From: Prolixibacteraceae bacterium
Lineage (GTDB): Bacteria; Bacteroidota; Bacteroidia; Bacteroidales; Prolixibacteraceae
Length of the DNA: 16,374 bases
Direction: 5' to 3'
NCBI GenBank assembly: GCA_007116765.1
Contig: SKHV01000072.1
Span: forward strand, 1 to 16,374
The translations under genes and the position numbers were made by a program. The notes beneath the pieces are model-generated. The model did not search any database, had not been told where the DNA came from, and worked only from the letters and a program-made list of their open reading frames with translations. Shown here piece after piece: positions 1-6,296 of this stretch (the stretch's first letter is position 1; the number at the start of each line of letters is the position of its first letter).

Positions 1-215
1 ATCTTGAATCCATGCTTTAAAAATTTGGTAACCGACTTTTTGGGTACTTTTCCGGTTACTTTGGTGTAGCCATTTTTATCGGCTTTTTTTGTTAAAGCCT
101 TCACCAAGCTTTTATCGCCGTTTGGCGGAAACTTAAGAATATATAACCTTTTGTTGAAACTTCCATGATGTATTAAGGCGCTGTCGAATTTTTCAATAAT
201 ATCGTTTTTAGTCAT
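1..215 (-). CDS. ablB: Beta-lysine N6-acetyltransferase, N-terminal part (cut by window edge)
   Basis: The first 71 codons are visible; the gene continues beyond base 1. AblB is a GNAT-type acetyltransferase that acetylates the epsilon-amino group of (S)-beta-lysine from acetyl-CoA, giving the compatible solute N-epsilon-acetyl-beta-lysine. The visible part has the family's opening pattern: a His-His-Gly-x-x-Asn-x-Arg-x-Tyr-x-x-Lys stretch (residues 16-27) and a Tyr-Thr-Lys-Val-x-x-Lys-Val-Pro strand near residues 50-58 followed by Phe-x-x-x-Gly-Phe. The CoA-binding GNAT core lies outside. The ATG at 213-215 overlaps the end of ablA by 8 bases, and an AAAGGAG SD at 221-227 sits 5 nt upstream inside ablA, so translational coupling is likely. 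Family recognition is by eye and rests also on the partner gene. Confidence 0.82.
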   Translation of the reverse strand, partial: MTKNDIIEKFDSALIHHGSFNKRLYILKFPPNGDKSLVKALTKKADKNGYTKVTGKVPKKSVTKFLKHGFK

Positions 216-1521
216 CGTGTCTCCTTTCGTAACGTTCATTACCTTCGGGCACAAGAGATATCGACTTGTCAGAATCGGAAAGTAGTTTTTCTATTCCTGT
301 TGATGCATATTCTTCTGACGCATCAAGTTTGAGTTCGAGGTCGCATTTTTCGCAATTGCGGTCACAAAGCCTTTGTTCATAGGCATCGGGTTCTTTATAA
401 GTAGTAATTACTCCTTCGTAATTTCTTAATACCACCTTGTTTGTGGACCACGAAATGATGTAATTGGGCATTACCGGTATTTTTCCTCCACCTCCGGGCG
501 CATCAATAACATATGTAGGAATTGCAAAACCACTGGTATGGCCAATAAGGCTTTCCATAATTTCGATACCTTTTCCTACAGGAGTTCTGAAATGCATCAG
601 TCCTTCCGACAAGTCACACTGATATAAATAGTAAGGGCGCACACGGTTTTGAACCAGTGTGTGTACCAATTTTTTCATAATGCGTGGGCAGTCATTCACA
701 TCGGCCAGTAAAACCGATTGATTTCCTACTGGAAAGCCGGCGTCGGCCATTTTTCGTATAGCAGCTTTAGCCGACGAGGTAATTTCGCGTGGGTGATTGA
801 AGTGGGTATTGATCCAAACTGGTTGATATTTTTTCAAAATATTCATTAAATCGTCAGTGATGCGGTATGGTAAAACAACCGGCATGCGTGTTCCGATTCG
901 TATTACTTCAACATGTTCGATCGATGAAAGCTGATCGAGCAACCAGTCGATTGTTGAATCGGGAAGCATAAATGGGTCACCACCCGATAAAAGTACATCG
1001 CGTACCTGAGGTGTATTTTTTATGTATTCAATTCCTTTTAAGAGTTGTGCTTTTGAGGGTACATGATCCACGTCGCCTACTTTGCGTTTACGTGTACAGT
1101 GGCGGCAATACATTGAGCAAATGTTGCTAACATGAAACAAAACACGGTCGGGGTAACGATGAGTAATGCCTTCAACCGGGCTGTCTGAGTCTTCGGCCAG
1201 TGGATCGGCATATTCCGATTTGTCAATCGTAAGTTCGCGAGCATCGGCAAATGATTGTTTAAATACAGGATCGTGTTGATAATTTTCTATGTCGATTAAT
1301 GATAAGTAGTATGGAGTAATAGATAAGGGAAATGTATCGAGAGTTTCTTTAAGCTGTTTTCTTTCTTCTTCTTCAAACTTAATACCTGTAAGCCATTCAA
1401 ATTTATCAATTGATTTGATGGTATGTTTTACCTGCCATTTCCAGTTCTTCCAATTCGACTCGTCTGATTTTTCTTCAATTCTGTGTGCAATAATTTGTTG
1501 TTTCTTGGTATAAATGCTCAT
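208..1521 (-). CDS. ablA: L-lysine 2,3-aminomutase (radical SAM, PLP-dependent)
   Basis: Interconverts L-lysine and L-beta-lysine in the cytoplasm using S-adenosylmethionine, a [4Fe-4S] cluster and pyridoxal phosphate. The 437 residues match the family length. Visible landmarks: cluster cysteines C135, C139, C142 (CxxxCxxC), R144 for the substrate carboxylate, the PLP lysine K347 in the GGGGK loop, and D303 and D340, which match the two aspartates that hold the substrate epsilon-amino group in the Clostridium subterminale enzyme (D293, D330). C278 plus C386, C390 and C393 correspond to its structural zinc site, with two extra residues between the first two C-terminal cysteines. The paired aspartates argue against glutamate 2,3-aminomutase, and the long C-terminus argues against EpmB. 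An AAGGAA SD-like site lies at 1528-1533. Followed by ablB with overlap, which points to osmolyte synthesis rather than lysine fermentation. Confidence 0.95.
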   Translation of the reverse strand: MSIYTKKQQIIAHRIEEKSDESNWKNWKWQVKHTIKSIDKFEWLTGIKFEEEERKQLKETLDTFPLSITPYYLSLIDIENYQHDPVFKQSFADARELTIDKSEYADPLAEDSDSPVEGITHRYPDRVLFHVSNICSMYCRHCTRKRKVGDVDHVPSKAQLLKGIEYIKNTPQVRDVLLSGGDPFMLPDSTIDWLLDQLSSIEHVEVIRIGTRMPVVLPYRITDDLMNILKKYQPVWINTHFNHPREITSSAKAAIRKMADAGFPVGNQSVLLADVNDCPRIMKKLVHTLVQNRVRPYYLYQCDLSEGLMHFRTPVGKGIEIMESLIGHTSGFAIPTYVIDAPGGGGKIPVMPNYIISWSTNKVVLRNYEGVITTYKEPDAYEQRLCDRNCEKCDLELKLDASEEYASTGIEKLLSDSDKSISLVPEGNERYERRHDD

Positions 1522-1550
1522 AAGTAGTTCCTTATTTGTTTATGTGCATG

Positions 1551-1558
1551 CAAAATTA
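1551..1558 (-). promoter_or_regulatory. Putative -7 box of the ablAB promoter
   Basis: Read on the minus strand this is TAATTTTG, an exact match to the Bacteroidota -7 consensus TAnnTTTG, about 30 nt before the ablA start codon. No clean TTTG -33 element is visible at the usual distance. That region is instead occupied by an inverted repeat (1566-1593), so the promoter may depend on a regulator. Read by eye only. Confidence 0.45.
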
Positions 1559-1565
1559 CTAAAAA

Positions 1566-1593
1566 AATATCACATAAAATAATTTGTGATATT
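1566..1593. repeat. Perfect 9-bp inverted repeat, candidate operator of ablAB
   Basis: AATATCACA (1566-1574) and TGTGATATT (1585-1593) are exact reverse complements separated by 10 bases, about two helical turns centre to centre. The repeat lies just upstream of the ablA -7 box, covering roughly where -33 should be, so it should be untranscribed and act as DNA. The half-site contains TGTGA, as in CRP/FNR-family sites, but the arms face the opposite way to a CRP site (TCACA first), so no regulator is assigned. Confidence 0.5.
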
Positions 1594-1807
1594 GATCTTG
1601 CCGCGTCATGTTGTGTAAGTTGTTGTAAAAGAATAAATAAATGGATTTGATTTTGGGGTTAATTTAGAATAGATACAAATAACATTATTGATAAATGATT
1701 TAAAACCAAATTGAGGAATAATTATAATATTGTTTTTAAAGCAAAAATTTATAAACATGAAATTACAAAAGACATATTGAAATTGAATTGAGAAAATAAT
1801 ATAATGC

Positions 1808-1840
1808 TTTGCATATTTTGTGAAAATAAAATTACTTTTG
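1808..1840 (+). promoter_or_regulatory. Putative mgtE promoter, Bacteroidota type
   Basis: TTTG at 1808-1811 and TACTTTTG at 1833-1840 match the -33 TTTG and -7 TAnnTTTG elements, with a 21-base spacer that fits the usual range. This predicts transcription starting near 1845-1848 and a 5' leader of about 110 nt before the mgtE ATG, long enough for regulatory RNA structure. Confidence 0.55.
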
Positions 1841-1862
1841 CAGCAAATTAAAATCGAATAAA

Positions 1863-1901
1863 ATGGACGAAGACCCTTGTTATAGTCAGTTAAAGTATTA
1901 A
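1863..1901 (+). CDS. Possible 12-residue leader peptide upstream of mgtE
   Basis: An ATG about 16 nt after the predicted transcription start opens a frame of 12 codons (MDEDPCYSQLKY) ending in TAA. The N-terminal Asp-Glu-Asp-Pro is the kind of acidic/proline run that destabilises ribosomes at low Mg2+ in E. coli and Salmonella MgtL, the leader peptide of the Mg2+ transporter mgtA. The frame overlaps bases 1873-1880, which can pair with the 5' arm of the downstream hairpin, so its translation could alter leader folding. It has no SD, but neither do most genes in this window. Function is inferred from position and composition only, and a chance ORF of this size is quite possible. Confidence 0.3.
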   Translation: MDEDPCYSQLKY

Positions 1902-1952
1902 TTCTACTGTAAGGGTTAACCATGTATCCTTACAGATAAAAATGTAAGGAGG
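1873..1952 (+). promoter_or_regulatory. Structured mgtE leader with mutually exclusive hairpins and SD sequestration
   Basis: CTGTAAGG (1907-1914) and CCTTACAG (1928-1935) form a perfect 8-bp stem with a 13-nt loop. The same 3' arm, CCTTACA (1928-1934), is equally complementary to TGTAAGG at 1943-1949, an exact copy of the 5' arm that overlaps the strong SD AAGGAGG (1946-1952). Further upstream, ACCCTTGT (1873-1880) can pair with GTAAGGGT (1909-1916), including two G-U pairs, and would disrupt the first stem. The leader therefore has the anti-SD / anti-anti-SD layout of a translational switch. It does not show the conserved M-box sequence pattern that I know. The ligand and the direction of control are unknown. 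Confidence 0.5.
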
Positions 1953-1956
1953 CAAA

Positions 1957-3297
1957 ATGATTGAAATAGAAATCGATTTCCGGGAATTAATTGAAAAAAA
2001 AGATTGGAAGACTTTAAAGCAGAATCTGAGTGAGTTTGAATCATTCGAAATTGCTGAAATAATTGAAGATTTGCCCGAAGAAGAGGGTGTTATACTTTTT
2101 CGCTTACTTACACGCAAGCAATCTAAAGAAACTTTCCAGCACCTTTCTCACGACAGACAAGAATATATAATTGAAGGCTTTGCACATAATATAGGCAAAT
2201 TAGCAGGTCTGTTGAACGATTTGGATCCTGATGACAGGACTGCATTTTTTGAAGAGCTCCCGGGCGAAATCACTCAACGTTTAATTCAATTATTATCGGT
2301 CGAAGAGCGAAAAATAGCAACTCAGTTGTTAGGTTATCCCGAAGACAGTATCGGACGTTTGATGACTCCTGAGTTTGTAGCTGTAAAGCCTCATTTTACA
2401 GTCTCTGAAGCCATTGAGCATATCAGGATTCACGGTCGTGACTCGGAAACATTGAATGTAATATATGTGGTGGATAACAATTGGAAACTGGTAGACGATA
2501 TCCGGATTAAGGAGATCATTCTTGCCAAAAGCGATCAGCTTATTTCCGATCTGATGGACGACAGGTTCACTGCATTAAGTGCCTATGACGATCAGGAGGA
2601 GGCTATAAGAACATTCCAAGATTCAGACCGCGTGGCTTTACCCGTTGTGGATACACAAGGTCTGCTGATTGGAATTGTGACCTTTGACGACATGATGGAC
2701 GTGGTGGAAGAAGAAACTACCGAAGACTTTCAGAAATTTGGTGCATTTCAGGATGCAATTGTTAATCCCTTAAAAGCCAGGGTGTCTCTTTTGTACAAAC
2801 GTCGTATCTTTTGGCTTACTGCATTGGTTTTCATGAATGTTTTCTCGGGAGCTGCCATTGCTCATTACGAAAATGTGATTGAATCGATGGTTTCGCTATT
2901 GTTTTTTCTTCCCTTGCTAATTGGTAGCAGTGGAAATGCCGGAGCTCAGTCGGCCACACTAATGATTCGTTCGCTTGCGATAGGCGATGTAGAAATGAAA
3001 GACTGGTTTAGGTTACTAGGCAAAGAATTTTTAGTGTCGTTATTGTTGGGATTGACAATGGCTCTTGGTGTAGCGTTGATTGCCAGTTTCAGGGCTCCTG
3101 CTATAATAGTGGTTGTATCGTTAACCATGACGCTCACTGTTATGGTGGGTAGTTTAATTGGTTTGATACTTCCCTTTGTTTTTACAAAACTCAAACTTGA
3201 CCCGGCTGCAGCAAGTGCTCCGCTAATTACATCGATAGCCGATATTAGCGGTGTAGTAATTTATTTTTCTGTGGCTTCGTGGTATCTTGGCTTGTAA
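1957..3297 (+). CDS. mgtE: Magnesium transporter MgtE
   Basis: A Mg2+-selective channel/transporter of the inner membrane, normally a homodimer gated by cytosolic Mg2+. The 446 residues show the full family plan: an acidic helical N domain (about 1-130), two CBS domains (about 136-195 and 197-255), a connecting plug helix (about 256-280) and five membrane helices from about 283 to the end. The pore signature GSSGNAGAQS is at 323-332, and D429 in the last helix matches the pore aspartate (D432 in Thermus thermophilus MgtE). The ATG is supported by an AAGGAGG SD four bases upstream. The gene stands alone between a promoter/leader and a terminator, and its unusual leader suggests post-transcriptional control. 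Confidence 0.95.
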   Translation: MIEIEIDFRELIEKKDWKTLKQNLSEFESFEIAEIIEDLPEEEGVILFRLLTRKQSKETFQHLSHDRQEYIIEGFAHNIGKLAGLLNDLDPDDRTAFFEELPGEITQRLIQLLSVEERKIATQLLGYPEDSIGRLMTPEFVAVKPHFTVSEAIEHIRIHGRDSETLNVIYVVDNNWKLVDDIRIKEIILAKSDQLISDLMDDRFTALSAYDDQEEAIRTFQDSDRVALPVVDTQGLLIGIVTFDDMMDVVEEETTEDFQKFGAFQDAIVNPLKARVSLLYKRRIFWLTALVFMNVFSGAAIAHYENVIESMVSLLFFLPLLIGSSGNAGAQSATLMIRSLAIGDVEMKDWFRLLGKEFLVSLLLGLTMALGVALIASFRAPAIIVVVSLTMTLTVMVGSLIGLILPFVFTKLKLDPAAASAPLITSIADISGVVIYFSVASWYLGL

Positions 3298-3316
3298 TAT
3301 TTTTAAAAAACGATCT

Positions 3317-3350
3317 AAAAAAAAGCGAGGCATTTCACCTCGCTTTTTTT
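3317..3350. terminator. Bidirectional intrinsic terminator (mgtE / V-ATPase operon)
   Basis: GCGAGG (3325-3330) pairs perfectly with CCTCGC (3338-3343) around a 7-nt loop. Eight A lie on the left and seven T on the right, so each strand reads as a hairpin followed by a U run. It sits 19 bases after the mgtE stop and 17 bases after the last V-ATPase gene, serving both convergent units. Confidence 0.88.
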
Positions 3351-3367
3351 AGTTTAGTACAACTTAA

Positions 3368-3817
3368 TTAAGCAATTGCCTGACCAATTAAAATGGTTAC
3401 AAGTAAGGCCAAAATTGCATACAGTTCGGGGAATACCGCCATGATTAGGCTGATGTTGAACACATTGTGTCCGGCACCGAGACCTGCAATTCCGTTGGCA
3501 GTAACTTGTCCCTGACGTATTGCCGAGAACAGTGCAACTGCTCCCAATCCAAGTCCGGCACCAAAAACTGCACCGGCTTGCAGCCAGCTAATTGAACTGG
3601 TAAGCACGGGTGCAAGCATAAAATAACCTACAAACCCGTAAATACCCTGTGTGCTGGGCAGTGCACCTAAGAGCAAATATTGCCCAAATGCACTTTCATT
3701 TTTCTTCATGGCACCAACAGCAGCACTTCCTCCGTACGAAAGTCCAAATGCACTTCCTATGCCAGATAGGCCAACCATAATGCCAATTCCAATGTAAGCT
3801 AAAACAATAGGTTCCAT
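3368..3817 (-). CDS. ntpK: V-type ATPase subunit K (membrane rotor proteolipid)
   Basis: Forms the ion-carrying rotor ring. The 149 residues are two tandem helical hairpins, four membrane helices at about 3-25, 46-68, 81-101 and 121-147, as in Enterococcus hirae NtpK. The ion-binding carboxylate is only in helix 4 (E131); helix 2 has LPSTQGIY at the corresponding place. L53, T56, Q57, Y60, Q102 and E131 line up at a constant offset of 8 with the E. hirae Na+ ligands and their neighbour (L61, T64, Q65, Y68, Q110, E139), so Na+ coupling is predicted. Glycine-rich helices (positions 82-93) fit tight ring packing. It is the last gene of the operon, 16 bases after subunit I and just before the terminator. 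No SD is visible. Confidence 0.95.
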   Translation of the reverse strand: MEPIVLAYIGIGIMVGLSGIGSAFGLSYGGSAAVGAMKKNESAFGQYLLLGALPSTQGIYGFVGYFMLAPVLTSSISWLQAGAVFGAGLGLGAVALFSAIRQGQVTANGIAGLGAGHNVFNISLIMAVFPELYAILALLVTILIGQAIA

Positions 3818-3833
3818 AATTATATGATTTTTA

Positions 3834-5654
3834 TTAATATTTTACATCGTCAATTTTTCTCAGAGGTTCGTATCTCATTCCTCCTCCTGAGAATCCTGTA
3901 TTTTTGAAAAATTCAACAAAAGTTAAACGTAAGGGATGTACAAATGCTCCCAGTGCAGCCATAAAAAAGTTTATGGAGTGCCCCAACAGTAGTATTAATA
4001 CTGTAAATAATTGGCTAAGTACCGGGATGTTTCCTGTAAGATCAAAAGCAAGCTGATTGAATACATTCCCTAAAATTGCACTCGATAAGCCCAGTGCAAA
4101 CAAGCGAATGTACGATAATACATCGCCTAAAAGACCGGTTGCCATGCTGTATGTATCCCATAGTCCAAGGCCAAAATTTACAAGCAGGTTTTTTCCCGGC
4201 GAGTTGAAAAACAAAGCCAGAATAGCGCCTGTTGTTCCGGTACCAATAAATAGCGGTGTGGTAATGTTTTTTGATAACACATCAAAATGACCCAGCGCAA
4301 AAGAACCTCCCGCCCCCATAATTATTATCAACCATCCGATAATTGACAGCGAATGCCTGAATCCATCCATTTTCATTTTTCGTGCAGCTTTAAGGAATAT
4401 TCCGAATACTATTTGAGCTATACCCAGCAATATTGCAAAAATCATTAACTGGTTTTGGTCAAGCATAATTCTTTTCATGCCTTCTATCCAGTTAAAATTC
4501 AAATCGACCAGCATTATTCCAAAGAATGTTCCTCCAATTATGCCCATAAAAACTGTGGCCAATCCAAAAAAGAATCCGAGAGTCCAAATGGGTTTCATAT
4601 CTGGTTTTGCTTTTCTTCTTAGGAGCAGGGTTGCAATCATCACTATTAGGCCGTATCCTGCATCGCCAAGGCAGAAACCAAAAAATAACATAAAGAAAGG
4701 CGCAAAAAACGGAGTTAAATCAATTTCTCTGTAATTGGGTAAGGAATAAAGGGAGCCAATAATTTCAAAAAGTTTGTTGAATGCATTGTTTTTCAGTAAA
4801 ACAGGGACCCTGTCGCTTATTCCGGGTTTGTTTTTTATAAATAGAATTCCTAGTTTGTTTAACTCCGATACTAGGTGATTTTCTTTCTCTTCAGGAATCC
4901 AGCCTTCAATAAGTTTGATTCTTGAGTCGGCTTTATCACTAGCATGTAAAGTGGCTTTCTTGAAATCGGTTTCCGATTTTATTTTATTGCTGAAAGCGGT
5001 CAATATGGGTTCGGCATAGTTGGCAATGCGGTGAATTTCTTGGTTTAACTTATTTAGTGTGGTAGTGATTTCCTGAGCTTGATTGATTACTTCACGATAG
5101 TTTTCAGAGGGGAGTTTTACTAAGTCGGCTTGTATGTCGGGGTTAAGGTTGTTATCCGAAATGACAATAAAATACACGAGCGACTCCAAGCGGTTAAGCT
5201 CGAAAAGCTCAAATTTATTCGCCCATTCGGGTTTGTATTTTGAACGGTTGCAGGTGTAGAAATTAATCTTTTTTCCTGCTTTTTCGAGATTCTCGATAGT
5301 TTGCCACGAAAAATTCCCCCAGGGTTTTAACTGGTTGATTTTTTTATTAACGCTTTGGAGTTCAGTGTTTTTTTGTTCTAATGTATTTTGAATTTCCTCA
5401 ATTTTTTCAATTATCTCATTTGCGTTAAGTTCTCCTTTATTAGTGGTTTGATCGATTTTTCTCGCTTTGAGATATTTTTTAATTTCTTCAATTTTCTTCA
5501 GCAGCTTTATATTCGATAATACCTCCTCACTGTGAGATACCCCCTCGGCTTTTTCTTTAATATGAACCACCCCGGTATGTTGCAAAGTTTCAACAAACTG
5601 ATGAAACTCGCTGTGATGAATCAGAAAAGAATATTTCGACATGTTTGCAATCAT
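3834..5654 (-). CDS. ntpI: V-type ATPase subunit I (a-type stator and ion channel)
   Basis: The stator subunit that supplies the ion half-channels beside the K ring. Of 606 residues, about 1-310 form the cytosolic arm with a long coiled coil (about 45-110), and about 313-585 hold the hydrophobic helices. R517 in the motif LSYIRLFALGLSSA is the essential channel arginine (equivalent to R735 of yeast Vph1), and the C-terminal HPLRLTFVEFF segment is typical of the family. The first ATG overlaps the stop codon of subunit D by 4 bases (ATGA) and has a strong AAGGAGG SD at 5662-5668, which favours it over the second Met at residue 5. Coupled translation with D is likely. Confidence 0.95.
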   Translation of the reverse strand: MIANMSKYSFLIHHSEFHQFVETLQHTGVVHIKEKAEGVSHSEEVLSNIKLLKKIEEIKKYLKARKIDQTTNKGELNANEIIEKIEEIQNTLEQKNTELQSVNKKINQLKPWGNFSWQTIENLEKAGKKINFYTCNRSKYKPEWANKFELFELNRLESLVYFIVISDNNLNPDIQADLVKLPSENYREVINQAQEITTTLNKLNQEIHRIANYAEPILTAFSNKIKSETDFKKATLHASDKADSRIKLIEGWIPEEKENHLVSELNKLGILFIKNKPGISDRVPVLLKNNAFNKLFEIIGSLYSLPNYREIDLTPFFAPFFMLFFGFCLGDAGYGLIVMIATLLLRRKAKPDMKPIWTLGFFFGLATVFMGIIGGTFFGIMLVDLNFNWIEGMKRIMLDQNQLMIFAILLGIAQIVFGIFLKAARKMKMDGFRHSLSIIGWLIIIMGAGGSFALGHFDVLSKNITTPLFIGTGTTGAILALFFNSPGKNLLVNFGLGLWDTYSMATGLLGDVLSYIRLFALGLSSAILGNVFNQLAFDLTGNIPVLSQLFTVLILLLGHSINFFMAALGAFVHPLRLTFVEFFKNTGFSGGGMRYEPLRKIDDVKY

Positions 5655-6253
5655 TGCTTATCCTCCTTCTTTTGCTGTCGTTCTTTTATAATTTTTTGTG
5701 CCGATTTGGACAGGTTTTCTTCGTCTTCCATGAATCGTTTAATTTTCAGTATGGCTTCCTGGTAGCCGGGAATTTGCACTTTTTCGAACAGGTTTACCTT
5801 TTGAGTTGTTTTTTTCCGGGCATGATCGAGTAAGAGCATTTTGCGTGCATAAAATTCGCTTTCGATTCCGATTTGTGCTAGTTGCTTCACCACCTCAATA
5901 CCTTCGGGGTACCAGGCAGGTTTATTGAACAAGCTGAAAGTGTCAATCGTGTAGTCCACACCGTCGAGAACGGGAGTTTTTACCCCTGCAATTTTCTTTA
6001 TGCTCATTTTTACATCGTCGATTTTTACCAGAGAGGTGTCGAATTCGCCCCAAAGAGCAATCATGTTCTGATAAGCTTTTATTTTCTCTTCGAGCAGGGC
6101 ATTGAGTCGTTTTACTTCTTCTTTCGCTCTTTTAACTTCCATGCGTAAAGCACTTTCCTTATTTTTTATGGTAGGAAGAGCCCGCTCGCGCACTTTGAGT
6201 TGCTTTTCGAGTTGCTGTAACGATGTTTTATTGAACTGATATTTAATTGCCAT
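5651..6253 (-). CDS. ntpD: V-type ATPase subunit D (central rotor shaft)
   Basis: The central-stalk subunit that turns inside the A3B3 head, comparable to gamma of F-ATPases. The 200 residues give the expected shape: an N-terminal helix to about residue 85 rich in Lys/Glu coiled-coil heptads, a short middle domain (about 90-125), and a long C-terminal helix from about 130. The N-terminal FNKTSLQQLEKQL and the C-terminal KVNLFEKVQIPGY (152-164) match the family's RRVNALE-type region. Begins 43 bases after subunit B and overlaps subunit I by 4 bases. It would normally bind subunit F, but no F gene is visible in this operon. Confidence 0.93.
   Translation of the reverse strand: MAIKYQFNKTSLQQLEKQLKVRERALPTIKNKESALRMEVKRAKEEVKRLNALLEEKIKAYQNMIALWGEFDTSLVKIDDVKMSIKKIAGVKTPVLDGVDYTIDTFSLFNKPAWYPEGIEVVKQLAQIGIESEFYARKMLLLDHARKKTTQKVNLFEKVQIPGYQEAILKIKRFMEDEENLSKSAQKIIKERQQKKEDKQ
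5661..5668 (-). promoter_or_regulatory. Strong SD of subunit I inside the end of subunit D
   Basis: On the minus strand AAGGAGGA lies about 7 nt before the subunit I ATG, within the last codons of the D gene. It stands out because subunits A, B, D and K have no SD at all. It probably drives reinitiation at the 4-base stop/start overlap. Confidence 0.65.
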
Positions 6254-6296
6254 TTTGTTCTTTTTAAGCGAGTTGTTGCTTTTTTCTCCAATTCAG

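Larger units (their letters stand above)
1522..1956. other. 435-base divergent control region between ablA and mgtE
   Basis: There is no convincing protein gene here apart from a possible 12-codon leader ORF. Bases 1522-1600 hold the ablA start region, -7 box and inverted repeat. Bases about 1600-1800 are very AT-rich, and I see no motif in them. Bases 1808-1956 hold the mgtE promoter and structured leader. The antisense open frame across 1606-1923 is made of AT-rich low-complexity codons and is not believable as a gene. Confidence 0.7.

Noticed and set aside
208..1521. Glutamate 2,3-aminomutase or EpmB (EF-P beta-lysine pathway)
   Set aside because: D303 and D340, the pair that binds the lysine epsilon-amino group, are both kept, and the C-terminal zinc/dimer segment is present, which EpmB lacks.
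1566..1593. CRP/FNR binding site
   Set aside because: The TGTGA/TCACA arms face outward with a 10-bp spacer, unlike TGTGA-N6-TCACA; only a generic operator is claimed.
1606..1923. 105-residue open frame on the minus strand in the ablA-mgtE gap
   Set aside because: Composition is AT-driven (Phe, Ile, Asn, Tyr), no family resemblance, and it runs antisense through the mgtE promoter and leader.
1845..1956. Classical M-box (ykoK) Mg2+ riboswitch before mgtE
   Set aside because: The leader is only about 110 nt and I cannot find the conserved M-box core or its multi-branched arrangement; the competing helices are of a different kind.
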